From positions 521,988 through 585,987 of the forward strand of contig JAFLDD010000001.1 of NCBI GenBank assembly GCA_017302575.1: DNA of 64,000 nucleotides, written 5' to 3'. The stretch's first letter is position 1; each line of letters begins with the position of its first letter. Source of the stretch: Alphaproteobacteria bacterium (GTDB taxonomy: Bacteria; Pseudomonadota; Alphaproteobacteria; Rickettsiales; UBA3002). Under the pieces are notes generated by a model. It ran no database searches. It worked only from the letters and a program-made list of their open reading frames with translations, and was not told the DNA's origin. Both the position numbers and the translations under genes were made by a program. Below are positions 35,451 to 44,369 of this stretch, in pieces.

Positions 35451-36050
35451 TTACGCTTTTTTCTGCAACCAACGGCTGCCAGGCTTGATGGCAGGGACTT
35501 TGGCAAGGTGGGCGGGCACTTTATCCGCACTAAAGGTCACCACATCCAGCGTTAGCAGTGAAATAAGCGGGAATGGCAATTTCTTTGATTCACCGCCTGA
35601 ACGGTCGATCAGCGATGCCTCTGCAATCACCTTGCCGCCATGCGCTTTAATGCACTCCACCGTTTCGAGGGATGATTTGCCCGTAGTCACCACGTCTTCG
35701 ACGAGCAAGATATTCGCGCCTTTTGGAATTGCAAAACCACGGCGCAGAGTGAATTCACCATTTTCGCGCTCACAGAAAATTGTTTCAACACCGAGTTGGC
35801 GACCCATTTCGTAACCAACAATCACACCACCCATAGCTGGCGCAACGACGAGGTCGATTGTCTTGCCTTTCAGTGCTTGTGTTACTTTTTGAGCGAGCTC
35901 GTTGCATAATCTGTCGGCACGTTTTGGGTTCATCAACACGCGTGCGCATTGCAAGTATGTGTCGGAATGCAGGCCCGATGATAAAATGAAATGGCCTTTG
36001 AGAATGGCTTCTGCCGCTTCAAATTCACTGAGTATTTCTTGTTGGTTCAT
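35451..36050 (-). CDS. pyrE: Orotate phosphoribosyltransferase
   Basis: 199 residues. The PRPP-binding motif is LLVEDVVTTGKSSLETVECI; the N-terminal orotate-binding region FILSSGLHSDTYLQCARVL and VVAPAMGGVIVGYEMGRQLG are typical. Makes OMP in pyrimidine synthesis. ATGA overlap with panC upstream. The gap 35352-35450 after infC holds a short hairpin (GATTC-TACT-GAATC near 35419) but no gene. Confidence 0.95.
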   Translation of the reverse strand: MNQQEILSEFEAAEAILKGHFILSSGLHSDTYLQCARVLMNPKRADRLCNELAQKVTQALKGKTIDLVVAPAMGGVIVGYEMGRQLGVETIFCERENGEFTLRRGFAIPKGANILLVEDVVTTGKSSLETVECIKAHGGKVIAEASLIDRSGGESKKLPFPLISLLTLDVVTFSADKVPAHLAKVPAIKPGSRWLQKKA

Positions 36051-36898
36051 AGGACTCTCACATTATCAATCAATCGTGTCGTACCCAAATGGGCAGCAAG
36101 TAATAAGCGTGCGGGTACACCATATTGCGCGAGTGGCACAAGGGTTTCTTCCTCGCGCAGCTCAAGGTAATCCACTTTATGAAAACCCGCGACATGAAGC
36201 TGGTGCTTTGCCTCTTCGAGCGTTGCGTCAATCGCATCACCCTGCGCGATAGCCTTTGCTGTTTCCACCAATGTCTTATGAAGTATGGGCGCAATTTTGC
36301 GTTCTTCAGCGCTGAGATATTGGTTTCGTGATGACATAGCCAGCCCGTCTTTCTCGCGCACGGTGGGCACACCGATAATCTCTATCTCGACGTTCAAGTC
36401 GGTGACTAGGCGGCGTATCACGCAAAGCTGCTGGTAGTCTTTTTCACCAAATAGCGCGACATCTGGCTTAATCTGGTTGAACAGTTTCATGACAACCGTG
36501 GCCACCCCGTTAAAGTGCCCAGGGCGAATCGCGCCGCATAGCCCTTCACTCACCTCTGACACATGAATCAGCGTGGCGAAGCCTTCGGGATACATTTCCT
36601 GAACGCTTGGTGCCCAGACGAGGTCAATCCCCTCCTCGGCTAGTAGCGCGATATCCTTCTCAAGCATGCGTGGATATTTGGAGAAATCTTCTTTGGGGCC
36701 AAACTGTGTGGGATTCACAAAAATACTAACCACCACTGCCTGCGCGTGCTTTTTGGCTTCGCGCACAAGTTCTAGGTGCCCTTGGTGTAGTGCACCCATA
36801 GTTGGCACCAGCGCCACTGTCTGACGTTTGACACGCCATGAGTGCAACATGGTCTGCAACTGGGTATATGCGTTGATTTGGTCTGGCATTACCCTCAC
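36047..36898 (-). CDS. panC: Pantothenate synthetase
   Basis: 283 residues. TVALVPTMGALHQGHLELVREAK is the ATP-binding HxGH region; VVSIFVNPTQFGPKEDFSKYPR, LFGEKDYQQLCVIRRLVTDLN and MSSRNQYLSAEER are all present. Joins pantoate and beta-alanine to pantothenate for CoA synthesis. Overlaps pyrE by ATGA. panB is not adjacent. Confidence 0.96.
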   Translation of the reverse strand: MRVMPDQINAYTQLQTMLHSWRVKRQTVALVPTMGALHQGHLELVREAKKHAQAVVVSIFVNPTQFGPKEDFSKYPRMLEKDIALLAEEGIDLVWAPSVQEMYPEGFATLIHVSEVSEGLCGAIRPGHFNGVATVVMKLFNQIKPDVALFGEKDYQQLCVIRRLVTDLNVEIEIIGVPTVREKDGLAMSSRNQYLSAEERKIAPILHKTLVETAKAIAQGDAIDATLEEAKHQLHVAGFHKVDYLELREEETLVPLAQYGVPARLLLAAHLGTTRLIDNVRVL

Positions 36899-36918
36899 TT
36901 CGTAGTTAAAAGCGAGTC

Positions 36919-38034
36919 ATGACGCAAGAAGCGAAAACACTTCTTCCTACCTATCGTGCACGTGTGGATGCAGGCAAGCTCTCGCCAGATGAGGCACAGC
37001 TAGCTGCTGCCAAGGTGCTTGAGGCGCTATTTCAGCGTTTAACCACCCCTCCTGCTGTGCCAAAACGCCGCTTATTGCCATTTGCTAAGGCGAAACTGCC
37101 ATCGAGCGGCGGGCTTTATTTATGGGGTGATGTGGGGCGCGGTAAATCCATGCTCATGGATATGTTTGTTGAGCGCATCAAAGACAAGCTGCCAACGTAC
37201 CGCGTGCATTTTCATGCCTTTATGCAGGAAGTGCATAAACGCTTGCATGATTTACGCAGCGTCAGTGTTGAAGAAGACTTGATGTCCACCCTTGTACGCG
37301 AAATTGCCCATAGCACAACAGTGCTGTGTTTAGACGAATTTCAGGTAAGCGACGTGACTGACGCGATGATTCTTTCACGCTTGTTTGGTGGGTTGATGGA
37401 TGCTGGCGTTACTGTGGTATTTACGTCTAACCGCCACCCGCGCGACTTGTATCAAGGCGGTTTGCAGCGCGACCAATTTTTGAAGTTCGTTGATATTATC
37501 GAGAAGCGCCTAACGATTCACGAAATCAAAAGCGCGACGGATTATCGACTCAAGCAGCTTAAGGCGATGCGCGCCACCTATGTGTTCCCACGTGATAGCG
37601 AGGCAGATGATTTCTTGATCGAAAGCTGGAATATGCTGACCGATCACGCCGCATCCTCCGAGCTTGAATTATACATTCAAGGCCGCAAATTATTGATTGA
37701 AAAATATCACCAAGGTATTGCGTGGCTAACGTTTGGTGAGCTGTGCGTACGACCACTTGGGCCCAATGATTATCTGGTATTAGCAAAGCAAATTCACACC
37801 TTGATATTACAAGGCATACCTGCCCTTACGCCTGAGCATCGCAATGAGGCAAAGCGGTTCGTGACGCTGATTGATACGCTTTATGACCACCGCGTTAAAT
37901 TAATTGCCACTGCCGCTACTGCGCCGGATGATATTTACCCCAAGGGGGATGGAAACTTTGAATTCCACCGTACGGCCTCGCGCCTGCATGAAATGCAGTC
38001 TGAATCTTACCTTGCGCAGCCGCATATTGCTTGA
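36919..38034 (+). CDS. zapE: Cell division protein ZapE (AFG1-like ATPase)
   Basis: 371 residues, AFG1/LACE1 family P-loop ATPase. Walker A in GLYLWGDVGRGKSMLMDMFVE, Walker B in TTVLCLDEFQVSDVTDAMILSRLFGGLM, sensor TSNRHPRDLYQGGLQRDQFL, and the family-specific FDELCVRPLG-like ending (LTFGELCVRPLGPNDYLVLA). In E. coli ZapE associates with the Z-ring; mitochondrial AFG1 aids membrane-protein turnover. Divergent from panC, 20 bp apart. Confidence 0.93.
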   Translation: MTQEAKTLLPTYRARVDAGKLSPDEAQLAAAKVLEALFQRLTTPPAVPKRRLLPFAKAKLPSSGGLYLWGDVGRGKSMLMDMFVERIKDKLPTYRVHFHAFMQEVHKRLHDLRSVSVEEDLMSTLVREIAHSTTVLCLDEFQVSDVTDAMILSRLFGGLMDAGVTVVFTSNRHPRDLYQGGLQRDQFLKFVDIIEKRLTIHEIKSATDYRLKQLKAMRATYVFPRDSEADDFLIESWNMLTDHAASSELELYIQGRKLLIEKYHQGIAWLTFGELCVRPLGPNDYLVLAKQIHTLILQGIPALTPEHRNEAKRFVTLIDTLYDHRVKLIATAATAPDDIYPKGDGNFEFHRTASRLHEMQSESYLAQPHIA

Positions 38035-38067
38035 AAAGACCCCGTCTAAGGGCTAGGGACTAGGGCT

Positions 38068-39036
38068 ATGGAAGCACCGCTCACCGTATTATTGGCCGCA
38101 CCGCGCGGATTTTGCGCAGGGGTCGATCGCGCGATTGAAATCGTCGAGAAAGCACTCGAGCTTTATGGCGCACCCATCTATGTGCGCCACGAGATCGTGC
38201 ATAATAAATGGGTGGTGGAAGATTTGCGTGCCAAGGGTGTTGTCTTTGTCAAAGAGGTGGATGAAATTCCCGAAGGCGGCATCACCGTATTTTCGGCACA
38301 TGGTATTTCGGAAAAAGTCGAGAACAGCGCCAAATTGCGTGATTTACCCGTGATTGATGCAACCTGCCCACTGGTAACGAAAGTGCATAATCAAGCGATT
38401 CGCTACGAGCGTGAAGGTTTTGAAATCATCTTGATTGGTCATGAGGGCCACCCAGAAGTTGAGGGCACAAGCGGGCGCGTGAAGAACGTCTATCTCGTCG
38501 AAAATGAGGCGGATGTCGCGGCACTCACTGTTCAAACGCCCGATAAGCTCGCTTACGTCACCCAAACCACCTTGAGTGTGGATGACACCAAAACCATTAT
38601 CGCGGCGCTGAAAGCGAAGTTTCCAGCCATTCAGGGACCAGAGACGAAAGATATTTGTTACGCCACGCAAAACCGTCAACAAGCCGTGAAAGAAATGACC
38701 AAGCAGGTCGAACTGCTGCTGGTGGTTGGCTCGCGCAATTCGTCGAACTCGAACCGCTTGCGTGACTTGGGCGAGGAGTCGGGCATTCCCGCTTATTTGA
38801 TTGATGATGCCACCGACATTAAACCCGAATGGCTCACGGGTATTTCGCGCGTTGGGTTGTCGGCGGGTGCTTCCGCGCCAGAATTGTTGGTGGAGCGCGT
38901 GATTACCTTCCTTGAGACACTACGCGTGGTGAAGGTCGAGCCCTTTGAGGTAGTGAAGGAAAATGTCTATTTTAACCTTCCCAAAGAGGTTCGCAGCCAG
39001 CCTTTTGCCAATAGATTACTGACCAAAAGCGCCTAA
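38068..39036 (+). CDS. ispH: 4-hydroxy-3-methylbut-2-enyl diphosphate reductase
   Basis: 322 residues. Three conserved Cys for the [4Fe-4S] cluster are in [25 protein letters not shown] and [31 protein letters not shown] and [12 protein letters not shown] bind substrate. Last step of the MEP isoprenoid pathway. The following 51 bp is T-rich (39037-39060), a plausible but unstructured end signal. Confidence 0.97.
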   Translation: MEAPLTVLLAAPRGFCAGVDRAIEIVEKALELYGAPIYVRHEIVHNKWVVEDLRAKGVVFVKEVDEIPEGGITVFSAHGISEKVENSAKLRDLPVIDATCPLVTKVHNQAIRYEREGFEIILIGHEGHPEVEGTSGRVKNVYLVENEADVAALTVQTPDKLAYVTQTTLSVDDTKTIIAALKAKFPAIQGPETKDICYATQNRQQAVKEMTKQVELLLVVGSRNSSNSNRLRDLGEESGIPAYLIDDATDIKPEWLTGISRVGLSAGASAPELLVERVITFLETLRVVKVEPFEVVKENVYFNLPKEVRSQPFANRLLTKSA

Positions 39037-39087
39037 TTTTCTTTTTTTTTAACGATTTTTAAAGCTTTTCACGCTTATTATCCGCCC

Positions 39088-40224
39088 ATGGCAAAGGCAC
39101 GGAAAACTCTCAGTTTATCAGGCGGCGCATTCAAGGGCGATAAGCGGCTCGATATTTATATCGATACTTGCAGTATGCAGCCTAAAGTGCTCGCCGCCGT
39201 AGATGAAATGATTGAGCACGCGCAAAATACAAGACCCCAAATTTACACGAGTTATCGTATTATTGTTCCTTCCATCGTCAATATTGAAGCAAACCGAGTT
39301 TTGTTTTCTGATTTTCAAGACTCTGTTTCATTCAGAGACTCTCAGCCCGAAAGCGATCAGCAAGTAAAACGTACGATCGAGAATGCGCGCGCCAATCGTG
39401 CATTCTTTGAGAAACACCGCGAGCATTTAGTAGTGCCAGAAACTGCAGAATCTGCTGCTTGGAAAACATTTTTTATTAAAAAATTGAATAGCGTTTTAGG
39501 TTATCAGAAAGATTACCCAGAGCTTTTAGCAAAAACCGCTACCGAAATTGCCAATAAGTGCAATATATCAATAGATACCTTCACTCCTGAAGAAGTAGTA
39601 AGCACCATTCAAGGCTTACATGATCGCATTGGTAATACAAACGCACCACGCTCAAAAGCTGGTCTTGATCTAGAGGCGCGCCGTGAAGTCATCAACAAAA
39701 TGTCTGAAGTAACTAAAGATTTCTTTGATAGTTTAAGTGATAAAGAGCGATGCTTAATACAAGCCTGCTATTTAGTCGGCGGTTTTAGCCGAAGCCTTCA
39801 TAAATACAATATTTTCTCAGATACTATGAGCGATGCAGGTGAGTACGGTATAGCCGAAGCAATTCAGACATTGCCCGACGAAGAGGCAGACAAAACGACC
39901 AGCCTAGTAATTTCAGACGATATTGGCGCAAGGCGAATGCTACGCACCATCGACATTCCAGACGAAAAAGCGCCGATTGTTATTACTGACGATGATTTTC
40001 TTAAAGCCGCTCAAGCAAAATTTGCGCCCCAACGACTGCCGCAAACACCAGGGACCACTGGTGATTGGAGGTCGCGCGTGACCATTAACAATACAGAAGA
40101 TGTGGCAAAATTTGACCATTCCAGCGCAGAAGCTTTCACGCAGGCACTGCGCAATGGGAAAGTGGATGTTTCGAAAATTCGCGTAACAGATAACACTGGG
40201 CACGGCGGCCCTGCTGGCGCATAA
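39088..40224 (+). CDS. PIN-like fold protein, paralogue A (hypothetical)
   Basis: 378 residues. No named family recognised. An N-terminal beta-strand LDIYIDTC with Asp, a helix region SYRIIVPSIVNIEANRVLFSDF with Glu, and a late strand TTSLVISDDIGARRMLR with a DD pair follow the order of acidic residues in PIN-type nucleases, with a long helical insertion (about 90-250). The next gene shares these blocks (VIVDSN, SDYRIVLPIQIGTETRRRVFPEF, VTLVITKDTGALRGVEYV) and a mid-protein FF...S..ERC.(I/L)QA.Y block, so the two are diverged tandem paralogues. A TATTAT box lies just upstream (39076). The nuclease idea is inference. Confidence 0.65.
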   Translation: MAKARKTLSLSGGAFKGDKRLDIYIDTCSMQPKVLAAVDEMIEHAQNTRPQIYTSYRIIVPSIVNIEANRVLFSDFQDSVSFRDSQPESDQQVKRTIENARANRAFFEKHREHLVVPETAESAAWKTFFIKKLNSVLGYQKDYPELLAKTATEIANKCNISIDTFTPEEVVSTIQGLHDRIGNTNAPRSKAGLDLEARREVINKMSEVTKDFFDSLSDKERCLIQACYLVGGFSRSLHKYNIFSDTMSDAGEYGIAEAIQTLPDEEADKTTSLVISDDIGARRMLRTIDIPDEKAPIVITDDDFLKAAQAKFAPQRLPQTPGTTGDWRSRVTINNTEDVAKFDHSSAEAFTQALRNGKVDVSKIRVTDNTGHGGPAGA

Positions 40225-40269
40225 TTTTCACCTAACCTTCATATTTCGTTTATTTTTGACCGCTATAAT
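40225..40269 (+). promoter_or_regulatory. PhoB/OmpR-type direct-repeat promoter
   Basis: Half-sites TTTTCAC (40225), CCTTCAT (40236) and a weak CGTTTAT (40247) fall on an 11-bp register. A perfect TATAAT (40264) follows 10 bp after the third. Drives PIN-like paralogue B, whose ATG is at 40276, implying a very short leader. Confidence 0.5.
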
Positions 40270-40275
40270 TGCGGC

Positions 40276-41541
40276 ATGTCCAAGAAATTCAAAAGGCGTA
40301 GTAAAATTGAAGTTATCGTTGATAGTAACTGCGCGGGTGGCGCGGTGCTAGATGGCGTTAATAAACTGATTACTTACGCAACTGAAGGCGGGCAATCTGG
40401 TAATACAATTTATAAACCGATCTTTAGTGATTATCGGATCGTACTGCCTATCCAAATTGGTACTGAGACGCGCCGCCGCGTCTTTCCAGAATTCTTAGAG
40501 GCTGAAATCCGCGCAAAAGCTCAATACCTACAATCCGCAGGAAAACCTGTCGGTGCATTAGAAACTTTCTTTTTACAGCATTCAGAGGGCGACGAAGATC
40601 TCGCAAAAGAAAATAAGCACATGCTGGTTGTGGAGAATGAAGTTTCGCGCGCTTATAAACTTTTCTTTGCAGGCAAGGCAGCAGCTTTACTGGCTAATAA
40701 TGATGAAGCTACACAACGCATTGCAAATGGTGCGCGCTATTTGGCAGAACGCTATGGAATCGATATCAGCGATCACTCCATATGCCCGAGCGATGTTCAT
40801 GATTTCTGTCATCGTGTACGTGAGACTTATGAAAAGCACGTAGAGCATTTTGCTGATACTGAGAGCAAAATCCGCGAACAGAATAGTAAGTTCAATATTA
40901 ATGACCTCACGGTCGATATGGTTGTTGCCAGCGCTCAGCGTGAGAATTTGGCACGTAAGGCTAAGAAGTTCTTTGCGGACTGTTCACCACAGGAACGCTG
41001 CATCATGCAAGCCATGTACTCAGATCGAGAACTTTATAATGCTGTTAGCGACGACGATGCATTCGAACGCTTCCGTCGCGATCAAGGCGAGCGTTCAGTG
41101 GAGCGTTACCTTATTGCCAAGTCGAACGACTATGAACAAGACCGCGTGACCCTCGTTATCACGAAGGATACAGGCGCACTACGTGGCGTTGAATATGTGA
41201 GAAAAATGGGTGCAGGCCATAGCATCATTGGTCTGAGCCCTTATGGCTTAGGCTTAGCACTCGAAGAGCTGGGAGTTATTGAGGATAGCAGCAAAATCGC
41301 TGGCCAAGATAGCCTCGATGCTATGGAACGACGCCGCGCAAAGGCAGAGCGCCATAAATCATTAGGTTATGCGGATGCACTTTTGCCCCAACCCAATCAC
41401 CCCGATCACGAAGCAAAATGGGCGCATCGCTTGTCAGAGGTTATGCGCTGGGGTGATTACGAAGACCGCATCCAAAAGAGATCGAAACGCGAAAGCGGCT
41501 CTGGGGGCAGCAATGGCGGCGGCGTAGGTGGTGGGCGGTAA
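40276..41541 (+). CDS. PIN-like fold protein, paralogue B (hypothetical)
   Basis: 421 residues, paralogous to the preceding gene (see its entry for aligned blocks). The basic start MSKKFKRRSK leads into the strand IEVIVDSNC. Candidate acids are Asp in VDSN, Glu in GTETRRRVF and Asp in ITKDTGALRG. The helical middle has FFADCSPQERCIMQAMY. The C-terminus is charged and ends in a Gly/Ser tail (SGSGGSNGGGVGGGR). No antitoxin-like small partner is adjacent. Has its own direct-repeat promoter. 41542-41663 after it contains no gene; a weak 11-bp-spaced TTCA pattern is visible there but is not convincing. Confidence 0.7.
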   Translation: MSKKFKRRSKIEVIVDSNCAGGAVLDGVNKLITYATEGGQSGNTIYKPIFSDYRIVLPIQIGTETRRRVFPEFLEAEIRAKAQYLQSAGKPVGALETFFLQHSEGDEDLAKENKHMLVVENEVSRAYKLFFAGKAAALLANNDEATQRIANGARYLAERYGIDISDHSICPSDVHDFCHRVRETYEKHVEHFADTESKIREQNSKFNINDLTVDMVVASAQRENLARKAKKFFADCSPQERCIMQAMYSDRELYNAVSDDDAFERFRRDQGERSVERYLIAKSNDYEQDRVTLVITKDTGALRGVEYVRKMGAGHSIIGLSPYGLGLALEELGVIEDSSKIAGQDSLDAMERRRAKAERHKSLGYADALLPQPNHPDHEAKWAHRLSEVMRWGDYEDRIQKRSKRESGSGGSNGGGVGGGR

Positions 41542-41663
41542 TTGATACCATCTTTACGTGTTCATGACGTATTTCACTGAATACCCACACGCATCTTTAC
41601 GTTCTAACAATCATACTCCTTTAGCAGAATTCGCTGCATCTATTAACACAGGAGAAGATTATT

Positions 41664-42020
41664 ATGACATATCATCATTTAATATCTGCATCGTCGCTTG
41701 ACGGTAAAGACGTGAAGAACGCTCAAGGCGAAAAACTCGGGCATGTAAGAGATATCATGATTGATAGCTCCAATCATAACATTACCTATTATGTGCTATC
41801 ATTTGGCGGCATTTTAGGTATGGGCGACAAGTTGTTTGCCATTCCACCAGAAGCAATGGCGTTCAATCAAAAAGATAAAGAATTTACGCTCAACATCGCC
41901 AAAGATCGCCTTAAAACGACAGATGGCTTCGACAAGGATCATTGGCCAGATTTCGCCAATCCTAACTTCCGAACCAATCTTTATAAGCATTATGGATACG
42001 AGGATCGTTTCGCAGCATAG
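41664..42020 (+). CDS. PRC-barrel domain protein
   Basis: 118 residues. ISASSLDGKDVKNAQGEKLGHVRDIMIDSSNHNITYYVLSFGGILGMGDKLFAIPPEAM is a clear PRC-barrel domain, the small beta-barrel found in the photosynthetic reaction centre H subunit, RimM and many stress-related alphaproteobacterial proteins. No membrane segment. Function unknown. ACAGGAGAAGATTATT-ATG gives a strong start. Confidence 0.85.
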   Translation: MTYHHLISASSLDGKDVKNAQGEKLGHVRDIMIDSSNHNITYYVLSFGGILGMGDKLFAIPPEAMAFNQKDKEFTLNIAKDRLKTTDGFDKDHWPDFANPNFRTNLYKHYGYEDRFAA

Positions 42021-42044
42021 CCCGCAAAGTGACGCTCGTGAAAG

Positions 42045-42073
42045 AGCCTTCCATGCAAATGGGGGGCTTTTTT
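42045..42073 (+). terminator. Intrinsic terminator of the PRC-barrel gene
   Basis: 10-bp stem AGCCTTCCAT / ATGGGGGGCT (two G-T pairs) closed by a GCAA tetraloop and followed by TTTTTT, 24 bp past the stop codon. Confidence 0.85.
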
Positions 42074-42093
42074 AATGGTGGGCGGTAGAGAAC
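42074..42093 (-). repeat. Detached copy of the tRNA-Val 3' end
   Basis: Twenty bases identical to 42180-42199, which form the CCA end, acceptor 3' strand and start of the T stem of tRNA-Val plus two downstream bases. The rest of a tRNA is missing. Between the copies lie three direct repeats of GCTTAGCG (minus strand) and a GAATCT/AGATTC hairpin. Confidence 0.85.
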
Positions 42094-42181
42094 ATGCTCG
42101 GCGCTAAGCGCCTCCTCGCCAACGCTAAGCTCGTACCTCGCTAAGCTTTTGGTCGAATCTGGAGATTCTCGTAATTTTTAA

Positions 42182-42258
42182 TGGTGGGCGGTAGAGAACT
42201 CGAATCTCCGACCTCGTCGATGTCAACGACGCGCTCTAACCAACTGAGCTAACCGCCC
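42182..42258 (-). tRNA. tRNA-Val (anticodon GAC)
   Basis: 77 nt on the minus strand, CCA encoded. Acceptor GGGCGGT/ACCGCCC with discriminator A, D arm TAGCTCAGTTGGTTAGAGC, anticodon stem CGTCG/CGACG with loop TTGACAT (anticodon GAC), T arm GGAGATTCGAGTTCTCT. All arms pair, so it is a functional-looking gene, the only complete tRNA in the window. Confidence 0.96.
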
Positions 42259-42275
42259 CCAATACATAACCCTAA

Positions 42276-42336
42276 CCAGTTGGTTAGAGCTTTTTACTCA
42301 AGCGCCGTAGGGCTGGCCAACTGAGCTAACTGCCCC
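42276..42336. pseudogene. tRNA-derived fragments next to tRNA-Val
   Basis: On the minus strand 42317-42336 reads GGGGCAGTTAGCTCAGTTGG, nearly the 5' end and D arm of the tRNA-Val. About 40 bp away, 42277-42290 reads CAGTTGGTTAGAGC on the plus strand, an inverted copy of the D arm. No anticodon or T arm is present. Together with the 3' copy at 42074 these are leftovers of duplicated tRNA genes or of insertion at the tRNA. Confidence 0.6.
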
Positions 42337-42403
42337 TATACCCTTGGACTGCGCGTTTATAGCAGGGTTTTTGCTGGGCGCAAGACAAGGTTAAATGGCT
42401 CAA

Positions 42404-42440
42404 TATTCACCTAATCTTCACATTTATAACATTATTAAAT
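42404..42440 (+). promoter_or_regulatory. PhoB/OmpR-type direct-repeat promoter
   Basis: TATTCAC (42404) and TCTTCAC (42415) are 11 bp apart; an AT-rich -10 candidate (TATTAA, 42433) begins 11 bp later. Drives the orphan gene at 42485. The rest of 42337-42484 shows nothing else. Confidence 0.5.
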
Positions 42441-42484
42441 GCTAGGCTGGCGGCGAATATAACCATTACCGATGGAGCACTTAT

Positions 42485-43171
42485 ATGCCTCAAGCAAGCT
42501 GGGTAGAACGTGAATTAGACATCGCCATGACGCCACGCCAATGCGATATCCGCGCCGATGAATTGCGCCGATACATTGCCGAGCACAGAATTAGCAAAGA
42601 TTTCCCAAATGCGGCGGCTGTTATTGAGCACTTGGCATCGGAACTGAATCGCGGTGGAATAAGTAGCTGTAAAGAACTTCAAGATATGATGCTTGAGTTG
42701 GAGGAGGAGCACCTAGACGCACTATCCGTAGAGGATATTGCGCATATTCATGGCGCGGTGAAAGATACGGTTGATCGTTATCTCGATCGCAATAATCGTG
42801 ATTTTCGCCATGAGGGCATTGAGCGTATTATGGACACCCCCTTGCAACCCGAACAGCGCGAGGAATTACTGAGTCGTATTGAAGCAATCATTGAAAATAA
42901 CGTTTATAAACGGATGAGCCATGAGCCTAAGCAAGCGGTTGCGCGCGCATGGAACCTAGCTTCCAAGACTTCGTATTTTGATACGCCACGCGAGCTCGAA
43001 CAGCTAATCTGCACGGGTTATTGTAACACCGATGGAGAGATTACGAATTTATACGAAGATATCGACCTAGAAAAGCTAGAGCCACTCGACGCGGTGCAAC
43101 GAACGATTCGTCGTTATGTTCAAGATGTACTGCGCAACGAGCAGCAAACAACCACCGCACGCCAACACTAA
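42485..43171 (+). CDS. Hypothetical protein, 228 aa
   Basis: Not recognised. Soluble, strongly helical and charged, with acidic stretches (LELEEEHLDALSVEDIAHIHG) and no signal peptide. Start after GATGGAGCACTTAT-ATG. Preceded by a direct-repeat promoter; converges with the 169-residue orphan (7 bp between stops). Confidence 0.7.
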   Translation: MPQASWVERELDIAMTPRQCDIRADELRRYIAEHRISKDFPNAAAVIEHLASELNRGGISSCKELQDMMLELEEEHLDALSVEDIAHIHGAVKDTVDRYLDRNNRDFRHEGIERIMDTPLQPEQREELLSRIEAIIENNVYKRMSHEPKQAVARAWNLASKTSYFDTPRELEQLICTGYCNTDGEITNLYEDIDLEKLEPLDAVQRTIRRYVQDVLRNEQQTTTARQH

Positions 43172-43178
43172 ACAAACA

Positions 43179-43688
43179 TTAGGCTTTGGAAATTCCGGTA
43201 GCACGCAAATCGGGCAGTTCGCAGCCGAAGCGTTCCCTGACCTCGTCACCCATAAGTCCTAATTTGCCCGCCTGCACGCAGATACGCACATCTTTGCTGC
43301 CATCCGAATTGGTGTGGGGAATCGCCGCGTGATCGATATTAACGACGCCCTCATTCATCATGCTCACCACATTCTCGGTGATTTCTGGCTGGTTTCTGAT
43401 TCCCTTCGGCACTCTGATGCGCACATAGCACTGGTGATATTCGGGAATATCGTCCTCACCGCCACCATGGGCGAGTGAGACGCTCAAAATATCGTGATAG
43501 CTGGTAATACCCGTCGCGCCCTTAGTTGCGGATTCCTCGAGGATTTTGTCCAGCATCGGGCGCCATTTCTCGATACACGCTTCTTTTAGCGCTTGCATAA
43601 ATTCCCATTTTTTGTGCGTTTCGGCTGCATCCATTTCTGCTGCGAAGTTACGTGGGCTTGCGCCTTCATCATTTTCAGTATCGGCCAT
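43179..43688 (-). CDS. Hypothetical protein, 169 aa
   Basis: Not recognised. Soluble, acidic N-terminus, then a helical segment (KWEFMQALKEACIEKWRPMLDKILEES) and a mixed alpha/beta part (YHQCYVRIRVPKG, DVRICVQAGKLGLMGDEVRERFGCELP). AAAGGTGTTTTT-ATG gives the start. Transcribed from a strong-looking direct-repeat promoter that faces away from msrB. Confidence 0.7.
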   Translation of the reverse strand: MADTENDEGASPRNFAAEMDAAETHKKWEFMQALKEACIEKWRPMLDKILEESATKGATGITSYHDILSVSLAHGGGEDDIPEYHQCYVRIRVPKGIRNQPEITENVVSMMNEGVVNIDHAAIPHTNSDGSKDVRICVQAGKLGLMGDEVRERFGCELPDLRATGISKA

Positions 43689-43713
43689 AAAAACACCTTT
43701 CGTTTGTGGAATT

Positions 43714-43759
43714 ATTATAAAGGCCTACCACCTTGTTTTGTATGACAATTTTATGACGT
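43714..43759 (-). promoter_or_regulatory. PhoB/OmpR-type direct-repeat promoter with consensus -10
   Basis: On the minus strand ACGTCAT and TTGTCAT, 11 bp apart with an AAAA spacer (43742-43759), are very close to a Pho-box consensus. A degenerate third half-site follows (43731-43737), then TATAAT at 43714-43719 after 11 bp. Drives the 169-residue orphan. Confidence 0.6.
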
Positions 43760-43817
43760 TTCCCGAGGCCAGCCCTTGAATTGTAACCCAATTCAACCCA
43801 CCTACGAATATATGGAC

Positions 43818-44312
43818 ATGAACCAGATTATCCGTATTTCCGCCGTTATTTGCACCCTCGTTATAGGAGCCGCCATGAGCGCCAATGCCAAAGACACGCC
43901 CAACGTCACCGATATGCAGCATTACGTGACCAAAGAGAATGGCACCGAGCGCCCGTTCCAGAACGAATATTGGGACAATAAAGAGGAAGGCATTTACGTC
44001 GATATCTACACAGGCAAGCCACTCTTCAGCAGCACCGATAAGTTCGATAGCGGCACGGGCTGGCCAAGCTTCAGTAAGCCGATTGATGAAAGCATCATCG
44101 CCAAGAAAATCGATGGCAGTCATGGTATGGAACGTGTGGAAGTGCGCTCAGCAGCAAGCGACTCTCACCTTGGCCATGTGTTCAATGACGGGCCAAAAGA
44201 AAAAGGCGGCCACCGCTATTGCATCAACAGCGCTTCCCTGCGCTTTGTGCCTAAGGCCCAATTAGCGCTTCAGGGCTATGGGGAATATTTAAAGTTGTTT
44301 GAGGGGAAGTAA
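43818..44312 (+). CDS. msrB: Exported peptide-methionine (R)-S-oxide reductase
   Basis: About 164 residues. Starting at ATG 43818, [24 protein letters not shown] is a signal peptide with a cleavage site after ANA, so the enzyme is periplasmic. The MsrB fold is clear: [43 protein letters not shown], and the catalytic Cys in [14 protein letters not shown]. The four Cys that bind structural zinc in many MsrBs are absent. Reduces methionine-R-sulfoxide in envelope proteins. The upstream in-frame start at 43776 would hide the signal peptide. Confidence 0.9.
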   Translation: MNQIIRISAVICTLVIGAAMSANAKDTPNVTDMQHYVTKENGTERPFQNEYWDNKEEGIYVDIYTGKPLFSSTDKFDSGTGWPSFSKPIDESIIAKKIDGSHGMERVEVRSAASDSHLGHVFNDGPKEKGGHRYCINSASLRFVPKAQLALQGYGEYLKLFEGK

Positions 44313-44369
44313 GTTTATTGTTGATGGCTAAACCCTTGCAAGGAATTCGCCTATACCTAATATGTGTCG

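Noticed and set aside
41553..41612. A further 11-bp direct-repeat promoter before the PRC-barrel gene
   Set aside because: TTCA-type half-sites are irregular and no -10 box lies at the right distance.
42095..42160. GCTTAGCG direct repeats as a CRISPR-like array
   Set aside because: Units are only 8 bp with irregular short spacers and no cas genes nearby.
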